Positions 24,135 through 33,000 of a DNA stretch of 37,002 bases are shown piece by piece. Position 1 is the stretch's first letter, and every line of letters starts with the position of its first letter. Where the stretch lies: the NCBI GenBank assembly GCA_035942035.1, contig DASZDK010000004.1, forward strand, positions 1 to 37,002, given 5' to 3'. Source of the stretch: JAHWJR01 sp035942035 (GTDB lineage: Bacteria; Actinomycetota; Acidimicrobiia; Acidimicrobiales; CADCSY01). Under the pieces are notes generated by a model. It did not search any database and was not told the DNA's origin. It worked only from the letters and a program-made list of their open reading frames with translations. Both the position numbers and the translations under genes were made by a program.

Positions 24135-24406
24135 ATGACACTCTTTGCCATCGCCCTCCCCGAGGAGGCGCGGTACGTGCCACCAGGTGTACGCGTCTGC
24201 ATCACCGGTCCGGGCAAGGTACGCAGCGCGGTCGCCTTGGCCAGGGCGCTTGCCGAGGCGCCAGCGGAGCGGTCGTGAAGATCGGCACCGCCGGTGCCTT
24301 GCGCGACGGCTTGCCCGGCGGAGCGCACCGCATCGGGCGCATCGTCGAGCACGACTTCGATGCCGCCGCCATCGAGCACCTCACGGCGCGTTCGCCCGCT
24401 AACCGG
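24135..24406 (+). pseudogene. Decayed MTA/SAH-nucleosidase-like gene (frameshift, truncated)
   Basis: From the ATG at 24135 the frame reads MTLFAIALPEEARYVPPGVR and ITGPGKVRSAVALARALAEA, then stops at 24276-24278. In a neighbouring frame, overlapping just before that stop, homology resumes as VVKIGTAGALRDGLPGG and HRIGRIVEHDFDAAAIEHL before ending at about 24406. Together these match the first half of a nucleosidase (PNP/UDP superfamily; GxGKxxAA..., NIGTAGALRDGL..., HDFD). The catalytic C-terminal half is absent. TACTCT lies 7 nt before the ATG. A sequencing error could explain the frameshift but not the missing half. Confidence 0.7.
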
Positions 24407-24442
24407 GCTGTGACGTGTCTGCCCCCCTGGTGCGCAAGGTGG

Positions 24443-24537
24443 TGTCCCGCGCCATGTCACGGGAGACTCCCAAAATTTCCCGACATGGTCGGGACACCTG
24501 TCCCTGTTCACCCGGGACAAGCGGCCGTTACAGTCCC
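24443..24537 (+). promoter_or_regulatory. Promoter with clustered TGTCCC/GGGACA palindromes
   Basis: Half-sites are TGTCCC 24443-24448, GGGACA 24491-24496, TGTCCC 24499-24504, GGGACA 24514-24519 and a partial AGTCCC 24532-24537. They form GGGACACCTGTCCC (24491-24504) and TGTCCC-N9-GGGACA (24499-24519). An adjoining palindrome is CCCGAC-ATG-GTCGGG (24479-24493). A candidate promoter, TTCACC (24507-24512), 16 bp, TACAGT (24529-24534), overlaps them. A dimeric regulator controlling the operon at 24590 is a reasonable inference. Confidence 0.5.
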
Positions 24538-24589
24538 AGACAGGCGCAAAGCACGCGCAAGGCACGCCCGGGGAGGGAGGGAACGAGGA

Positions 24590-25666
24590 GTGAACGCCAG
24601 CCTCGTCGACATCGACGACCTCTACGTCCTCAACTACTGCGCACGGTTCCTGGCCCGCGGCACCAGCGAGCCTCGTCACGACTTCGGTCAGTTCACACCT
24701 GACGATCGGCGGGCGATGATCTGCGAGTCGTGGCGCTTTCCCATCGTCGACTCCTACTTCGACGGCGTCTCCATCGAAAACTCCTATCGCTACAACACGG
24801 TCACCTTCGTCTACGACGGTCGGGCCGAGCGCCCCACCTCGGTCGAGGTGGTGGGCACCTTCGGTGACCTCTACGACCCCTTGACGCTAAGGCCGATCCG
24901 ATTCCTGGGCGATGAGACCGGTTACCTGGCGCTCGCCGTCCGGGTGCCCAAGGCCCGCGTGTACCGCTACAGGTTCGCCGTGGACGGCCGATGGTTGGTC
25001 GATCCCGTCAACCCCCAGCACGAGCGGGTGGACAACGGGGAGCTCTGGTCTCGGTTCTTCACCGACGGCTGCCAGGTGCCGCTGGTCCTCAACCGCCGCG
25101 AGCGCGACATCCTCGGACGGATGGTCGCCCACCTGCTGCCCTTCCGGCTCCCGGAGAACTGGACGTTCGTGGACCGCGCCTACAACGACCTCGACCACCG
25201 AGCCAGCCGCGACCGGCGACACTTCCCTCTTCCCTACCGGCTCGACCGGGAGGTCGGTGTTGTCAACTACATCGACAAGCTGCTGGCCCGAGGCGAGCAG
25301 CACCACGCCGACGACTACCACGTATGTCTCGGGCTCGTCGATGCCCTGCTCCGAGATCGCTACAGCGGGCTCGACCCGTGCATGCTCCCGACGGACGCCT
25401 ACCAGGGCCTCTACCAGGAGATGGATGCCGATGAAGTCCACGGCTGGGACAACTTGCGCTACGGCAGTCCACGCTTCTTTCTCCTTCTCCTGCGCCGGCA
25501 CGCCATGACGGGGGCCTTCACCCACCCGAAGTCGGGCGGCAACTCCGGCGCTGTCGCCTGGGCGTACCTGGAGTCGCGGTTCCGCGACGAGAACGACGAG
25601 ACGCTGTTCGACTGGCGCCGGGCCATCGAGGCGCCACTCGGACACAACACCGACTACAGAGGGTGA
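24590..25666 (+). CDS. CBM48-like / gluconate 2-dehydrogenase subunit 3 fusion protein
   Basis: A 358-aa protein with two recognisable parts. Residues about 65-158 (SVEVVGTFGDLYDPLTLRPI ... VYRYRFAVDGRWLVDPVNP) look like an AMPK/CBM48-type carbohydrate-binding beta-sandwich. Residues about 165-358 (LNRRERDILGRMVAHLLP ... FFLLLLRRHAMTGAFTHPKSGGNSGAVAWAYL) match the gluconate_2-dh3 small-subunit family, which partners GMC FAD dehydrogenases. No Tat or Sec signal is visible, although many family members have one. The GTG at 24590 follows GGGAGGGAACGAG. The frame is open further 5' through the decayed nucleosidase, but that is not expected to be translated. It ends in GTGA at the next gene. Confidence 0.8.
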   Translation: MNASLVDIDDLYVLNYCARFLARGTSEPRHDFGQFTPDDRRAMICESWRFPIVDSYFDGVSIENSYRYNTVTFVYDGRAERPTSVEVVGTFGDLYDPLTLRPIRFLGDETGYLALAVRVPKARVYRYRFAVDGRWLVDPVNPQHERVDNGELWSRFFTDGCQVPLVLNRRERDILGRMVAHLLPFRLPENWTFVDRAYNDLDHRASRDRRHFPLPYRLDREVGVVNYIDKLLARGEQHHADDYHVCLGLVDALLRDRYSGLDPCMLPTDAYQGLYQEMDADEVHGWDNLRYGSPRFFLLLLRRHAMTGAFTHPKSGGNSGAVAWAYLESRFRDENDETLFDWRRAIEAPLGHNTDYRG

Positions 25667-25668
25667 GG

Positions 25669-27459
25669 ATGATCGAGGAGCACGTCGAGTTCGTCGTCAT
25701 CGGGAGCGGCGCCGGCGGGGCCCCGCTGACCCACACCCTCGTGGGGGCAGGTCGGCAGGTCCTGCTGCTGGAGAAGGGCCCGTTGTTCCGGACCCAGGAC
25801 CAGAGCCCAACGGGTCTCAGCGACTTCAAGCGAGACGAGACCTTCGCCACCGGCTCGGAGAAGCGCATCAACATCCCCGGCCTGGCCAACCACGGTGAGT
25901 CGTTCTTCTCCAGCCACGTCGAACCCGATCTCAACGATGAGCCCCACGTCTACGAAGGGGAGGACGGCAAGCAGCGGGCGACCATCGAGGGCTACACGGC
26001 TCAAGTCGTCGGCGGGGGCACGCAGCTCTACGGCGGGGTGTCCCTCCGGTTCACGCCGGACGACCTTCGGCTCGCGTCGTTCAACGCCGGCCGCTCGGAC
26101 CTGAAGGACGATCCCGATGGAGAGGTGCGTCGTGAGGCGCAGGACTGGCCTCTCACCTACGACGAGCTGGAGCCGTACTACTGCAAGGCCGAAGAGGCCG
26201 TGGGCATCAACGGCACATGGGAAGGCCAGGAGAAGCCGAAGTCCGCCGACCACTACCAGACACCCCTGGAGCCGAACCGGATCAGCTCCTTCGCCGCTGC
26301 CGGCATGGACGCGCTTGGCATGCGCCGCTACCGCACGCCGCTGGCCGTGATCACCCAAGACCATCCGCCGAGCGGGCGAACCGCCCCCCGAGATCGTGAC
26401 AGCATCAAGACCGCGTTCGTGAACCGCTACGGCGACCCTCTCGGGCTGAAGTCGAACACCTGGGTGTCGCTCCTCAGCCTGCTGGTTGGTCGGGAGAACT
26501 TCGAGCTCCGGGCGAACTGCACCGTGACCCACCTCGAGGCGGCCGGGAGCCGCGTGCGCCGGGTCCACTATCGCGACCCGACGGGAAAGGCACGAACCGT
26601 CACCGCCGGCACGGTGGTGGTGGCGTGCTCCGCCATCGAGTCGGTGCGCCTGCTGCTGTGGTCCGCCCGGCTCGATGACGGCTTCGAAGCGCGCATCAAC
26701 GGGAACGGGCTCCTGGGTGCCTACTTCCTGACGCACTGCTTCGGGGGGGCGCAGTGCAGGGTCCCCGAACGGGCGGACAAGTCCAAGACGCTCGACAGCG
26801 ACTGGGCCACGGATCACTGTGCCCGCGCCGAGTGGATCACCGAGCACGGCCTGTGGGCCGGCGGGGCCATCTACAACAACACGTCAGACGGCGCCTTGCC
26901 GATCTCCCTGGCCAGGACGTGGGGCGCCACCGACATGGACTCCATGTGGAAGGGCTACCTCTCCGATCTGGGCATCGCGGGAAACCGGTTCGAGGAGTAC
27001 CTCGAGCTGAACTTCGGTCGACGGCTGTCGGTGGCGTTCATGGCCAACCAGGTGCCGCAGCGCACCAACCGAATCGAACTGCACCCCACCGTCACAGACA
27101 AGTGGGGACGGCCGGTGGCCTACATACGCAAGGGTTGGCACCCCCATGACGTGGCCCTGATGGACATCTTCGCCGAGCAATGCCGCCAGATCCTCGCCAG
27201 GGGAGGGGCCATCGATGGCACCGTCTCGGGGGGCTCCGTGGGTGACTCGGTGGTGCGCATCGCCAACCACGTGCTGGGAGGGGCTCGGTTCGGCGCCGAT
27301 CCCGCCACATCGATCCTGGACAAGGATTGCCGCGCCTGGCAGTTCGACAACCTCTACGTCACCGATGGGTGCTTCATGCCGACGTCGGGAAGCGCCAACC
27401 CCACGCTGACCATCCAGGCCAATTCCTTCCGGATCGGCGACGCCCTGCTGAGGAGGTGA
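25669..27459 (+). CDS. GMC-family FAD-dependent oxidoreductase
   Basis: A 596-aa flavoprotein. The Rossmann FAD motif is FVVIGSGAGGAPLTHTLVGAGRQVLLLEKG (GSGAGG at 12-17), followed by VVGGGTQLYGGVSLRF, the GMC covering-lid region. The C-terminal GMC domain has the catalytic pair H534 (RIANHVLGG) and N577 (SGSANPTLTIQA), with DGCFMPTSGSANPT typical of sugar and polyol dehydrogenase members such as gluconate, fructose or glucoside-3 dehydrogenases. It lacks a signal peptide. The start is the ATG at 25669 (AGAGGG 5 nt upstream) or the GTG at 25663, which overlaps the previous stop. Its likely partner is the upstream subunit-3 protein. The substrate is unknown; a carbohydrate is inferred. Confidence 0.92.
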   Translation: MIEEHVEFVVIGSGAGGAPLTHTLVGAGRQVLLLEKGPLFRTQDQSPTGLSDFKRDETFATGSEKRINIPGLANHGESFFSSHVEPDLNDEPHVYEGEDGKQRATIEGYTAQVVGGGTQLYGGVSLRFTPDDLRLASFNAGRSDLKDDPDGEVRREAQDWPLTYDELEPYYCKAEEAVGINGTWEGQEKPKSADHYQTPLEPNRISSFAAAGMDALGMRRYRTPLAVITQDHPPSGRTAPRDRDSIKTAFVNRYGDPLGLKSNTWVSLLSLLVGRENFELRANCTVTHLEAAGSRVRRVHYRDPTGKARTVTAGTVVVACSAIESVRLLLWSARLDDGFEARINGNGLLGAYFLTHCFGGAQCRVPERADKSKTLDSDWATDHCARAEWITEHGLWAGGAIYNNTSDGALPISLARTWGATDMDSMWKGYLSDLGIAGNRFEEYLELNFGRRLSVAFMANQVPQRTNRIELHPTVTDKWGRPVAYIRKGWHPHDVALMDIFAEQCRQILARGGAIDGTVSGGSVGDSVVRIANHVLGGARFGADPATSILDKDCRAWQFDNLYVTDGCFMPTSGSANPTLTIQANSFRIGDALLRR

Positions 27460-27461
27460 TC
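27451..27461 (+). promoter_or_regulatory. Near-perfect Shine-Dalgarno of cupin 1
   Basis: AGGAGGTGATC is complementary to the full 16S anti-Shine-Dalgarno tail, with 6 nt from AGGAGG to the GTG at 27463. The TGA stop of the GMC gene (27457-27459) lies inside it. This fixes the start of the next gene. Confidence 0.8.
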
Positions 27462-27462
27462 G

Positions 27463-28602
27463 GTGGACGCTCGCTTCGAACAGGTCTTCACCCATCCTGA
27501 GAACGCCATTTTCCAGGTCGTCTTCTTCCCGGACAGGATCTACCACGCCCGCTACCTCAATGCCACGCGTAGCAGCCGCTACCGCTACAACGTCACGGAG
27601 GTGCGCAGCGGCCCTGACATCACCATCATGAAGGGCGACGTGTACGTGGATGGCGCTCGCCTGTGCGGGATGCTGCGCATCGAGTACACCGGGGTGAAGC
27701 TGGTGGAGCAGGCTCGCGAGCTCAACCGCCGGCTCGGCCCAACCTTGAAGGGGTGGGTCCAGGTGGCTGGGAACGACGGGGCCAATACCGGAGAGACGAC
27801 AGTGACCCTGCACTGGGACCCCATCATCGGGTCCTACGCGGTGGAGTTGTGGGAGACGCTGGAGGCACCTCCTGGAACTGCCCACGATCACCGCGTCCTC
27901 TCGTCGATGGGACGCGACGCCCCCATCACCCGTGCCTCTGAGCTCGTACCTGCGCTGAGCGATCTTCCGTCGCTCCGGCGCGTCGCCGTCGCCTTTCGTG
28001 AGGATGACTCCCTCTATCCCACGGGCCAGCCCCTTGGGAACGTGCAATGGGACAATGCCTACCGCCGCTCCCACGAGGAGCCGAACGATCCGGCTCCGAA
28101 CGCGCCGGAGAACACCATCATCGACAGCAATTACCTGCTCGACTTCCAGCGCGGCTTCTACATCCCCGATGCGTCTGAGGTCCTACCGGTGAGGTACCGC
28201 AACGCCATGACCAACGAGGGAGATTCGGACCGGCGGGAGGACAACATCGTGGAGATGCGCTGGCTCTTCCAGCGAGAGTTCGGGGGGCACGTCGTCTTCT
28301 TTCACGAGGTGACCCTTCCGCCAGGGGCAGTGGAAGGGACGCACCGCCACATCGGCTCCGAGGAGCTGTACTACATCACGGCGGGCACGGGAGTCGCGTA
28401 CATGAAAGACGGTGACGATCCGAGAACGGCGAGCTATCCCCTCGTTGAGCGTCCGCTTTTCGGCTTGGACCCTGTCCAGTGCCGCGAACTGCCGGTACAG
28501 CCGGGCAGCGTCATCTTCACCAAGAGCGGAGGGGTCCACGGCATTCGCAATCCGGGGACCGAGCCGCTGCGGTTCGTCGCCTTCCTCTACCACACGACCT
28601 GA
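27463..28602 (+). CDS. Cupin-domain protein 1 of the GMC operon
   Basis: A 379-aa protein. The C-terminal domain (about 275-379) is a cupin: motif 1 THRHIGSEELYYITAGTG gives H294, H296 and E301, and motif 2 PGSVIFTKSGGVHGIRN gives H359, a complete metal-binding set. The N-terminal 270 residues are not recognised; they contain beta-rich stretches such as KGDVYVDGARLCGMLRIEYTG and TTVTLHWDPIIGSYAVELWE that recur in altered form in the next gene. No signal peptide. The start is fixed by an extended Shine-Dalgarno sequence. Enzyme (isomerase, lyase or dioxygenase) or sensor roles are all possible. Confidence 0.78.
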   Translation: MDARFEQVFTHPENAIFQVVFFPDRIYHARYLNATRSSRYRYNVTEVRSGPDITIMKGDVYVDGARLCGMLRIEYTGVKLVEQARELNRRLGPTLKGWVQVAGNDGANTGETTVTLHWDPIIGSYAVELWETLEAPPGTAHDHRVLSSMGRDAPITRASELVPALSDLPSLRRVAVAFREDDSLYPTGQPLGNVQWDNAYRRSHEEPNDPAPNAPENTIIDSNYLLDFQRGFYIPDASEVLPVRYRNAMTNEGDSDRREDNIVEMRWLFQREFGGHVVFFHEVTLPPGAVEGTHRHIGSEELYYITAGTGVAYMKDGDDPRTASYPLVERPLFGLDPVQCRELPVQPGSVIFTKSGGVHGIRNPGTEPLRFVAFLYHTT

Positions 28603-28612
28603 GGGGTCCCAG

Positions 28613-29866
28613 TTGGCGAAGTTGGTGCACACCGACAGCGTGGTTCGGGTCGAGCCGGGCACAACTCCGAGCTACGACCAGGACAACCCGTTGCAGCGGC
28701 TGCTGGGAGTCGTCGAGGAGACTCGGCTGGCCGCCGCTCGAGAGGCGTACGACGTGACGTCGCTGCAGTACCTGTTCCCGCTCACGTGGCTCCAGACGTA
28801 CGGGCCGAGCAGCCCCAACAGCGATCAGCTGGACCCGACGGCGCAGGACACCAAGACGGACTTCCAGAAGCAAAACGTCCGCGATTTCCACCTTGGGGAC
28901 ACGCGTGTCGTTCGAGGCTGGGTCGTGCTCGAGCGACAGCGGGTCCCGTTCCTGCACCTCAGCTACCGGGCCGGCCCCGACTCGTCGCTCTCCGTCGCGG
29001 CGGGCGGCCTGCCCGACGCCATAGGTTGCACCTTTTCGGTCCAGGCGGGTGCTCCGACCACGGTGACCGCGCCGTACGACGCCGAGAGCGGGCGTTATGT
29101 CATCGAGCTGTGGGGCCGCTCAGGCCACGATCTGCGCGACTTCGTCGACGCTCGGGGGGTGGCGGCGATCGACGCCGGTCGCCTGCAGGGCCGGTCGGAC
29201 CTCGGGTTCGGGTCCGGAGACGAGTTCGATCGCGTGGCCGTGGACCGTCGTGACCTTCTCGAGGTAGCGCCGAGGCATCTCATGCACCCGGTCCTGCCCC
29301 TCTACGTCGATGTTCGCTGGAGTGCCGCAGCTGACGGCAGTGGGGCTTCCGATCCTGCCATCGGTACGACGAGACTCGGTTTCGAGATGCAGCTTCGCGG
29401 ATGGAACGCCTACTTGCGTGTCGGTACCAGCGGCAACCCCCACGGGGGCGTGGGGTTCGCCGAGTTTCGTAACCTGTTCAGCAACTATTGGGGCTACGCC
29501 GGCAGCGGGGAACTGGCCCGCCGGCTAGAGCCCTGGAATCTCGACGCATTCGGGAACAAGGGTCATCGCTCCGGGGATCTGGAGCCGTTCATGGCCGTGG
29601 AGTACATGGACCTGCATGCGCTGGAGGCCGGCTGCGGGATCGGGCTGCACCGGCACCGCGACAACCAAGAGGTCTTCTTCATGCTCGACGGTGAGGCCAC
29701 CATGATCGTCGGTGACTGGGTCGACTCCGGCACACGTCACCGCTGCTTCGAGGTGCGGTCGCTGCGTGCCGGTCACCTCGCCATGCTCAGGGGTGGCAAC
29801 CTCCACGCCCTGATGAACCCCACCGATCGCCGGACGCTGCTGTTCATGTTCGGTGGCTACGACTGA
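28613..29866 (+). CDS. Cupin-domain protein 2 of the GMC operon
   Basis: A 417-aa protein ending in a cupin (about 325-417): GIGLHRHRDNQEVFFMLDGE supplies H346, H348 and E353, and LRGGNLHALMN supplies H398. The N-terminal part has GWVVLERQRVPFLHLSYRAG and TTVTAPYDAESGRYVIELWG, echoing the order GxxV...L.YxG...TVT...GxYxxELW of cupin protein 1, so the two are probably diverged paralogues. I chose the TTG at 28613 because GAGGGG lies 6 nt upstream; a GTG at 28625 is the alternative. It is the last gene of the operon and is followed by a hairpin. The function is not known. Confidence 0.75.
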   Translation: MAKLVHTDSVVRVEPGTTPSYDQDNPLQRLLGVVEETRLAAAREAYDVTSLQYLFPLTWLQTYGPSSPNSDQLDPTAQDTKTDFQKQNVRDFHLGDTRVVRGWVVLERQRVPFLHLSYRAGPDSSLSVAAGGLPDAIGCTFSVQAGAPTTVTAPYDAESGRYVIELWGRSGHDLRDFVDARGVAAIDAGRLQGRSDLGFGSGDEFDRVAVDRRDLLEVAPRHLMHPVLPLYVDVRWSAAADGSGASDPAIGTTRLGFEMQLRGWNAYLRVGTSGNPHGGVGFAEFRNLFSNYWGYAGSGELARRLEPWNLDAFGNKGHRSGDLEPFMAVEYMDLHALEAGCGIGLHRHRDNQEVFFMLDGEATMIVGDWVDSGTRHRCFEVRSLRAGHLAMLRGGNLHALMNPTDRRTLLFMFGGYD

Positions 29867-29900
29867 TGTTCGTCTCGCCCGAGATGCCACCGGCATACTC

Positions 29901-29925
29901 GGCGGAGGCTCTGTCTTCCTCCGCC
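29901..29925 (+). terminator. Hairpin after the cupin operon
   Basis: A perfect 8-bp stem, GGCGGAGG / CCTCCGCC, with a 9-nt loop, 34 bp after the last cupin stop. There is no U-tract. The rest of the 176-bp gap before the cyclase gene shows GGTAGCAGAAGGTAGCGAT, a near-repeat just before the GTG at 30043, but no firm promoter. Confidence 0.5.
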
Positions 29926-30042
29926 CCTCGGCGCCAGCGGCCATCATCGTCTGTCCTGGTCGACGGGCGGCGAGGCCGTGACGCCGTGCCAAGCCCACGT
30001 CGAGCTGCCGGGTCACCCAGGTAGCAGAAGGTAGCGATCGTC

Positions 30043-33000
30043 GTGCCGTTGTGCCCGGGCTGCGACCAGGAGAACCCTGTGATCGCCCGCTTCTGCCTCG
30101 CTTGCGGCTCCTCGTTGATACGCGGCGCTGACGCCCGCGACGTCCGCAAGACCGTAACTGTGATCTTCACAGACATCACCGGGTCGACCAGTCTCGGCGA
30201 ACGTCTCGATCCTGAGACGCTGCGCAGGCTGGTTGGCAGGTACTTCGAGCAGATGAAGGCGGTCGTGGAGCGCCACGGGGGGACGGTCGAGAAGTTCATC
30301 GGCGACGCGATCGTGGCGATCTTCGGCATTCCCCAGGTCCACGAGGACGACGCCCTCCGGGCGGTCCGAGCGGTGTGGGACATGCGGGAGGCACTGGGCC
30401 GGCTCAACGACGACCTCGAACGTGGTTGGGGAGTCCGGTTCCAAACCAGAACCGGGGTCAACACCGGCGAGGTGATGGCCGGAGATCCGACCACAGGGCA
30501 GACCTTCGTGACCGGCGACGCCGTGAACGTCGCCGCCCGCCTCGAGCAAGCGGCACAGCCAGACGAGGTCCTTGTCGGCGACGTCACCCACCGCCTCACC
30601 CGCAACGCCGTCACTGTCGAGCCGCTCCCGCCCCTCGCCCTCAAGGGCAAGGAGGAGGAGGTTCCGGTGTTTCGGCTCCTCGACGTCCGGCCGGGCGCCC
30701 CCGGCGTGGGCCGTCGCTTCGACTCGCCGATCGTCGGGCGTGGGCGCCAGCTCTCTCGGCTCCAGCACGCCTTCAAGAGCTCTGTCGAAGACCACGCCTG
30801 CCAGCTCTTCACGGTCCTCGGACCGGCCGGGGTCGGCAAGTCCCGCCTCGCCCAAGAGATGCTGGCGTCGATCGGCGACGAGGCGGCCGTCCTGGTCGGG
30901 CGGTGCCCTGCGTACGGCGATGCTCTACCGCTGTTGCCGATCCGAGAGGTCGTCACACAGGCGGCGGGCATCAACGCCAACGAGTCGCCCGACGACGTCC
31001 GCAGCAAGATCGCCGCCTTGGTCAAGGACAGCCAAGATCGCGGGCTCGTGGTGGAGCGGCTTGCACAGGTGATGGGCCTGACCGAAGCCAACGCTCCTTC
31101 GGAAGAGATCTCCTGGGCCGTGCTCGAGCTCCTGGAGACGTTGGCCCGGGACCGGCCCCTGGTCGTGATGTTGGACGACATCCACCGGGCCGACGCAAGC
31201 CTGCTTGACCTTGTCGAGCACATCGTCGAGTGGACGGGAGACCTCCCGATACTCCTCCTGTGCCTCGCTCGTCGGGAGCTCCTGGAAGACCGCCCCACCT
31301 GGGGCGGTGGGAAACCCAACTCGACAACGATGGTCCTGAGTCCGTTGCCAGACGACGAGTGCGGGCAGCTCCTCGAGAACCTGATGGGCCGTGAGCGACT
31401 CGACCCGTCCGCTCGAGACCGGATCGTGAGGGCTACCGAGGGCAACCCACTCTTCGTCGAGGAGGTTCTCTCGATGCTCATCGATGAGGGCCTTATCGGG
31501 CGCGATGGCGAGCAGTGGGTGCCGAGGGCCGACCTCTCCCGGGTGCCCGTGCCGCCGACGGTGCACGCGCTGGTCGCGGCCCGCCTCGACCGTCTTGGTG
31601 GCGACGAACGTCGGGTGCTCGAGTGCGCCGCGGTGGTGGGGACCACCTTCTCGCAGGCCGCGGTCTCGGCCATCGCCGCCGAGAGGTCGGGCGATGACGT
31701 CGGAGCTGGGCTGAGGGCGCTCGTCCGACGGGACCTGTTGGGTCGGGAGCGCGGCGCTGACGCACGGGAGCCCACCTTTCACTTCCGCCATGCAGTCATC
31801 CGGGAGGCGGCATACCAAGCCATTCCCAAGGAAGTGCGCGCCCGGCTGCACGAGTCCTGTGCAAACTGGCTGCAGTCGACCGGCGGCGACCGGGCGGCCG
31901 AGTACGACGAGCTCGTGGGCGAGCACCTTGAGCGTGCCTATCGCTATCACCTCGAGGTCGGCCGGCTTGACGAGCAGAGGCGGGAGCTGGCGGCTCGTGC
32001 GTTCGATCGCCTGGCTGCCAGCGGCCGCTTGGCGCTGGCCCGTGGAGAGATGACCGCCGCAGCCGATCGCCTCCGCCGCAGTCTCGACCTCCTGGAACCA
32101 GACTCGCCACGGTGGCCCAGCCTCCTCCTCGACCTTGGGACTTCCCTCGTCTGCCAGGGTCGTCTCGAAGAGGCGGCGCGTCTCGTCGCGGCGGCTCCGG
32201 AAGCTGCGGATCGCGGCGGCGCTCGCGTAACCGTCTCGGCGCTTCTGGCGCTGTGGCACGGCGACCCGGACGCAGCGGTGAGCGCCGCCCAGGAGGCGCT
32301 GCGTCAGTGGTCGCCCGAGCACGATCCGAAGATCGTCTGCGCCGCGCTCGATGTCATGGGCAGAGCGGACGACGCCCTTGGACGCCGGGACGAGGCCGCT
32401 GAGGCGTTCCGCCGGTGGGCTGAGGTGGCCGAGGGCAACGGTCTCACCGGCTCACACGTGCAAGCGCTCATGGAGCTTGGCAACCTGCAGTTCCTGTCCG
32501 GAGGATCGGACGAAGGCCTGCGGGCAGCCCGCGATCTGGCGCGGGCTACAGGTACCGTTCGATCGCTCGTGCTCTCGGATCTCTCTCTCGTCTGGTGGTT
32601 GGGCCACCATGCACGCGGAGAGGAGGCCGTGTCCGTCGCCGAGGAGGCGCTCGACTTGTGCCGTCGCTTCCGGATCGACCTGCTCCCGCACGCCTATGTC
32701 GCCGCCGGATGGGCCCGGAATCGGATCTCGTGCGACGACGGCGAGGCCCTCCTTGCCGAAGGGCTGTCGCGGGCGCCCAACGACGACGACGTCGCCATCA
32801 TCGTCGCTTCGAGCCGAGGTGACTGCGCCTTGCGTGCGGGACGGATCGAGGAGGCGGTGGCGCAGCACGAACAGGGGATGGCCCGCATGCGGGCGGCGCC
32901 GGCGGCGGCGCCCGTGGCGGTGCCCTTCAAGCGCGTCTGTGCGCTCGTCCTGGCCGGCCGGTCCGAAGATGCCAATCGGGCCCTCGACGAGGCGCGCACC

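Noticed and set aside
24032..24589. N-terminal extension of the CBM48/subunit-3 protein through the pseudogene
   Set aside because: The frame is open, but it crosses the promoter/operator region, and the GTG at 24590 has its own Shine-Dalgarno sequence.
29844..31775. Long minus-strand frame antisense to the cyclase
   Set aside because: It is Ser/Arg/Thr-rich without motifs, whereas the plus strand shows cyclase and Walker motifs.
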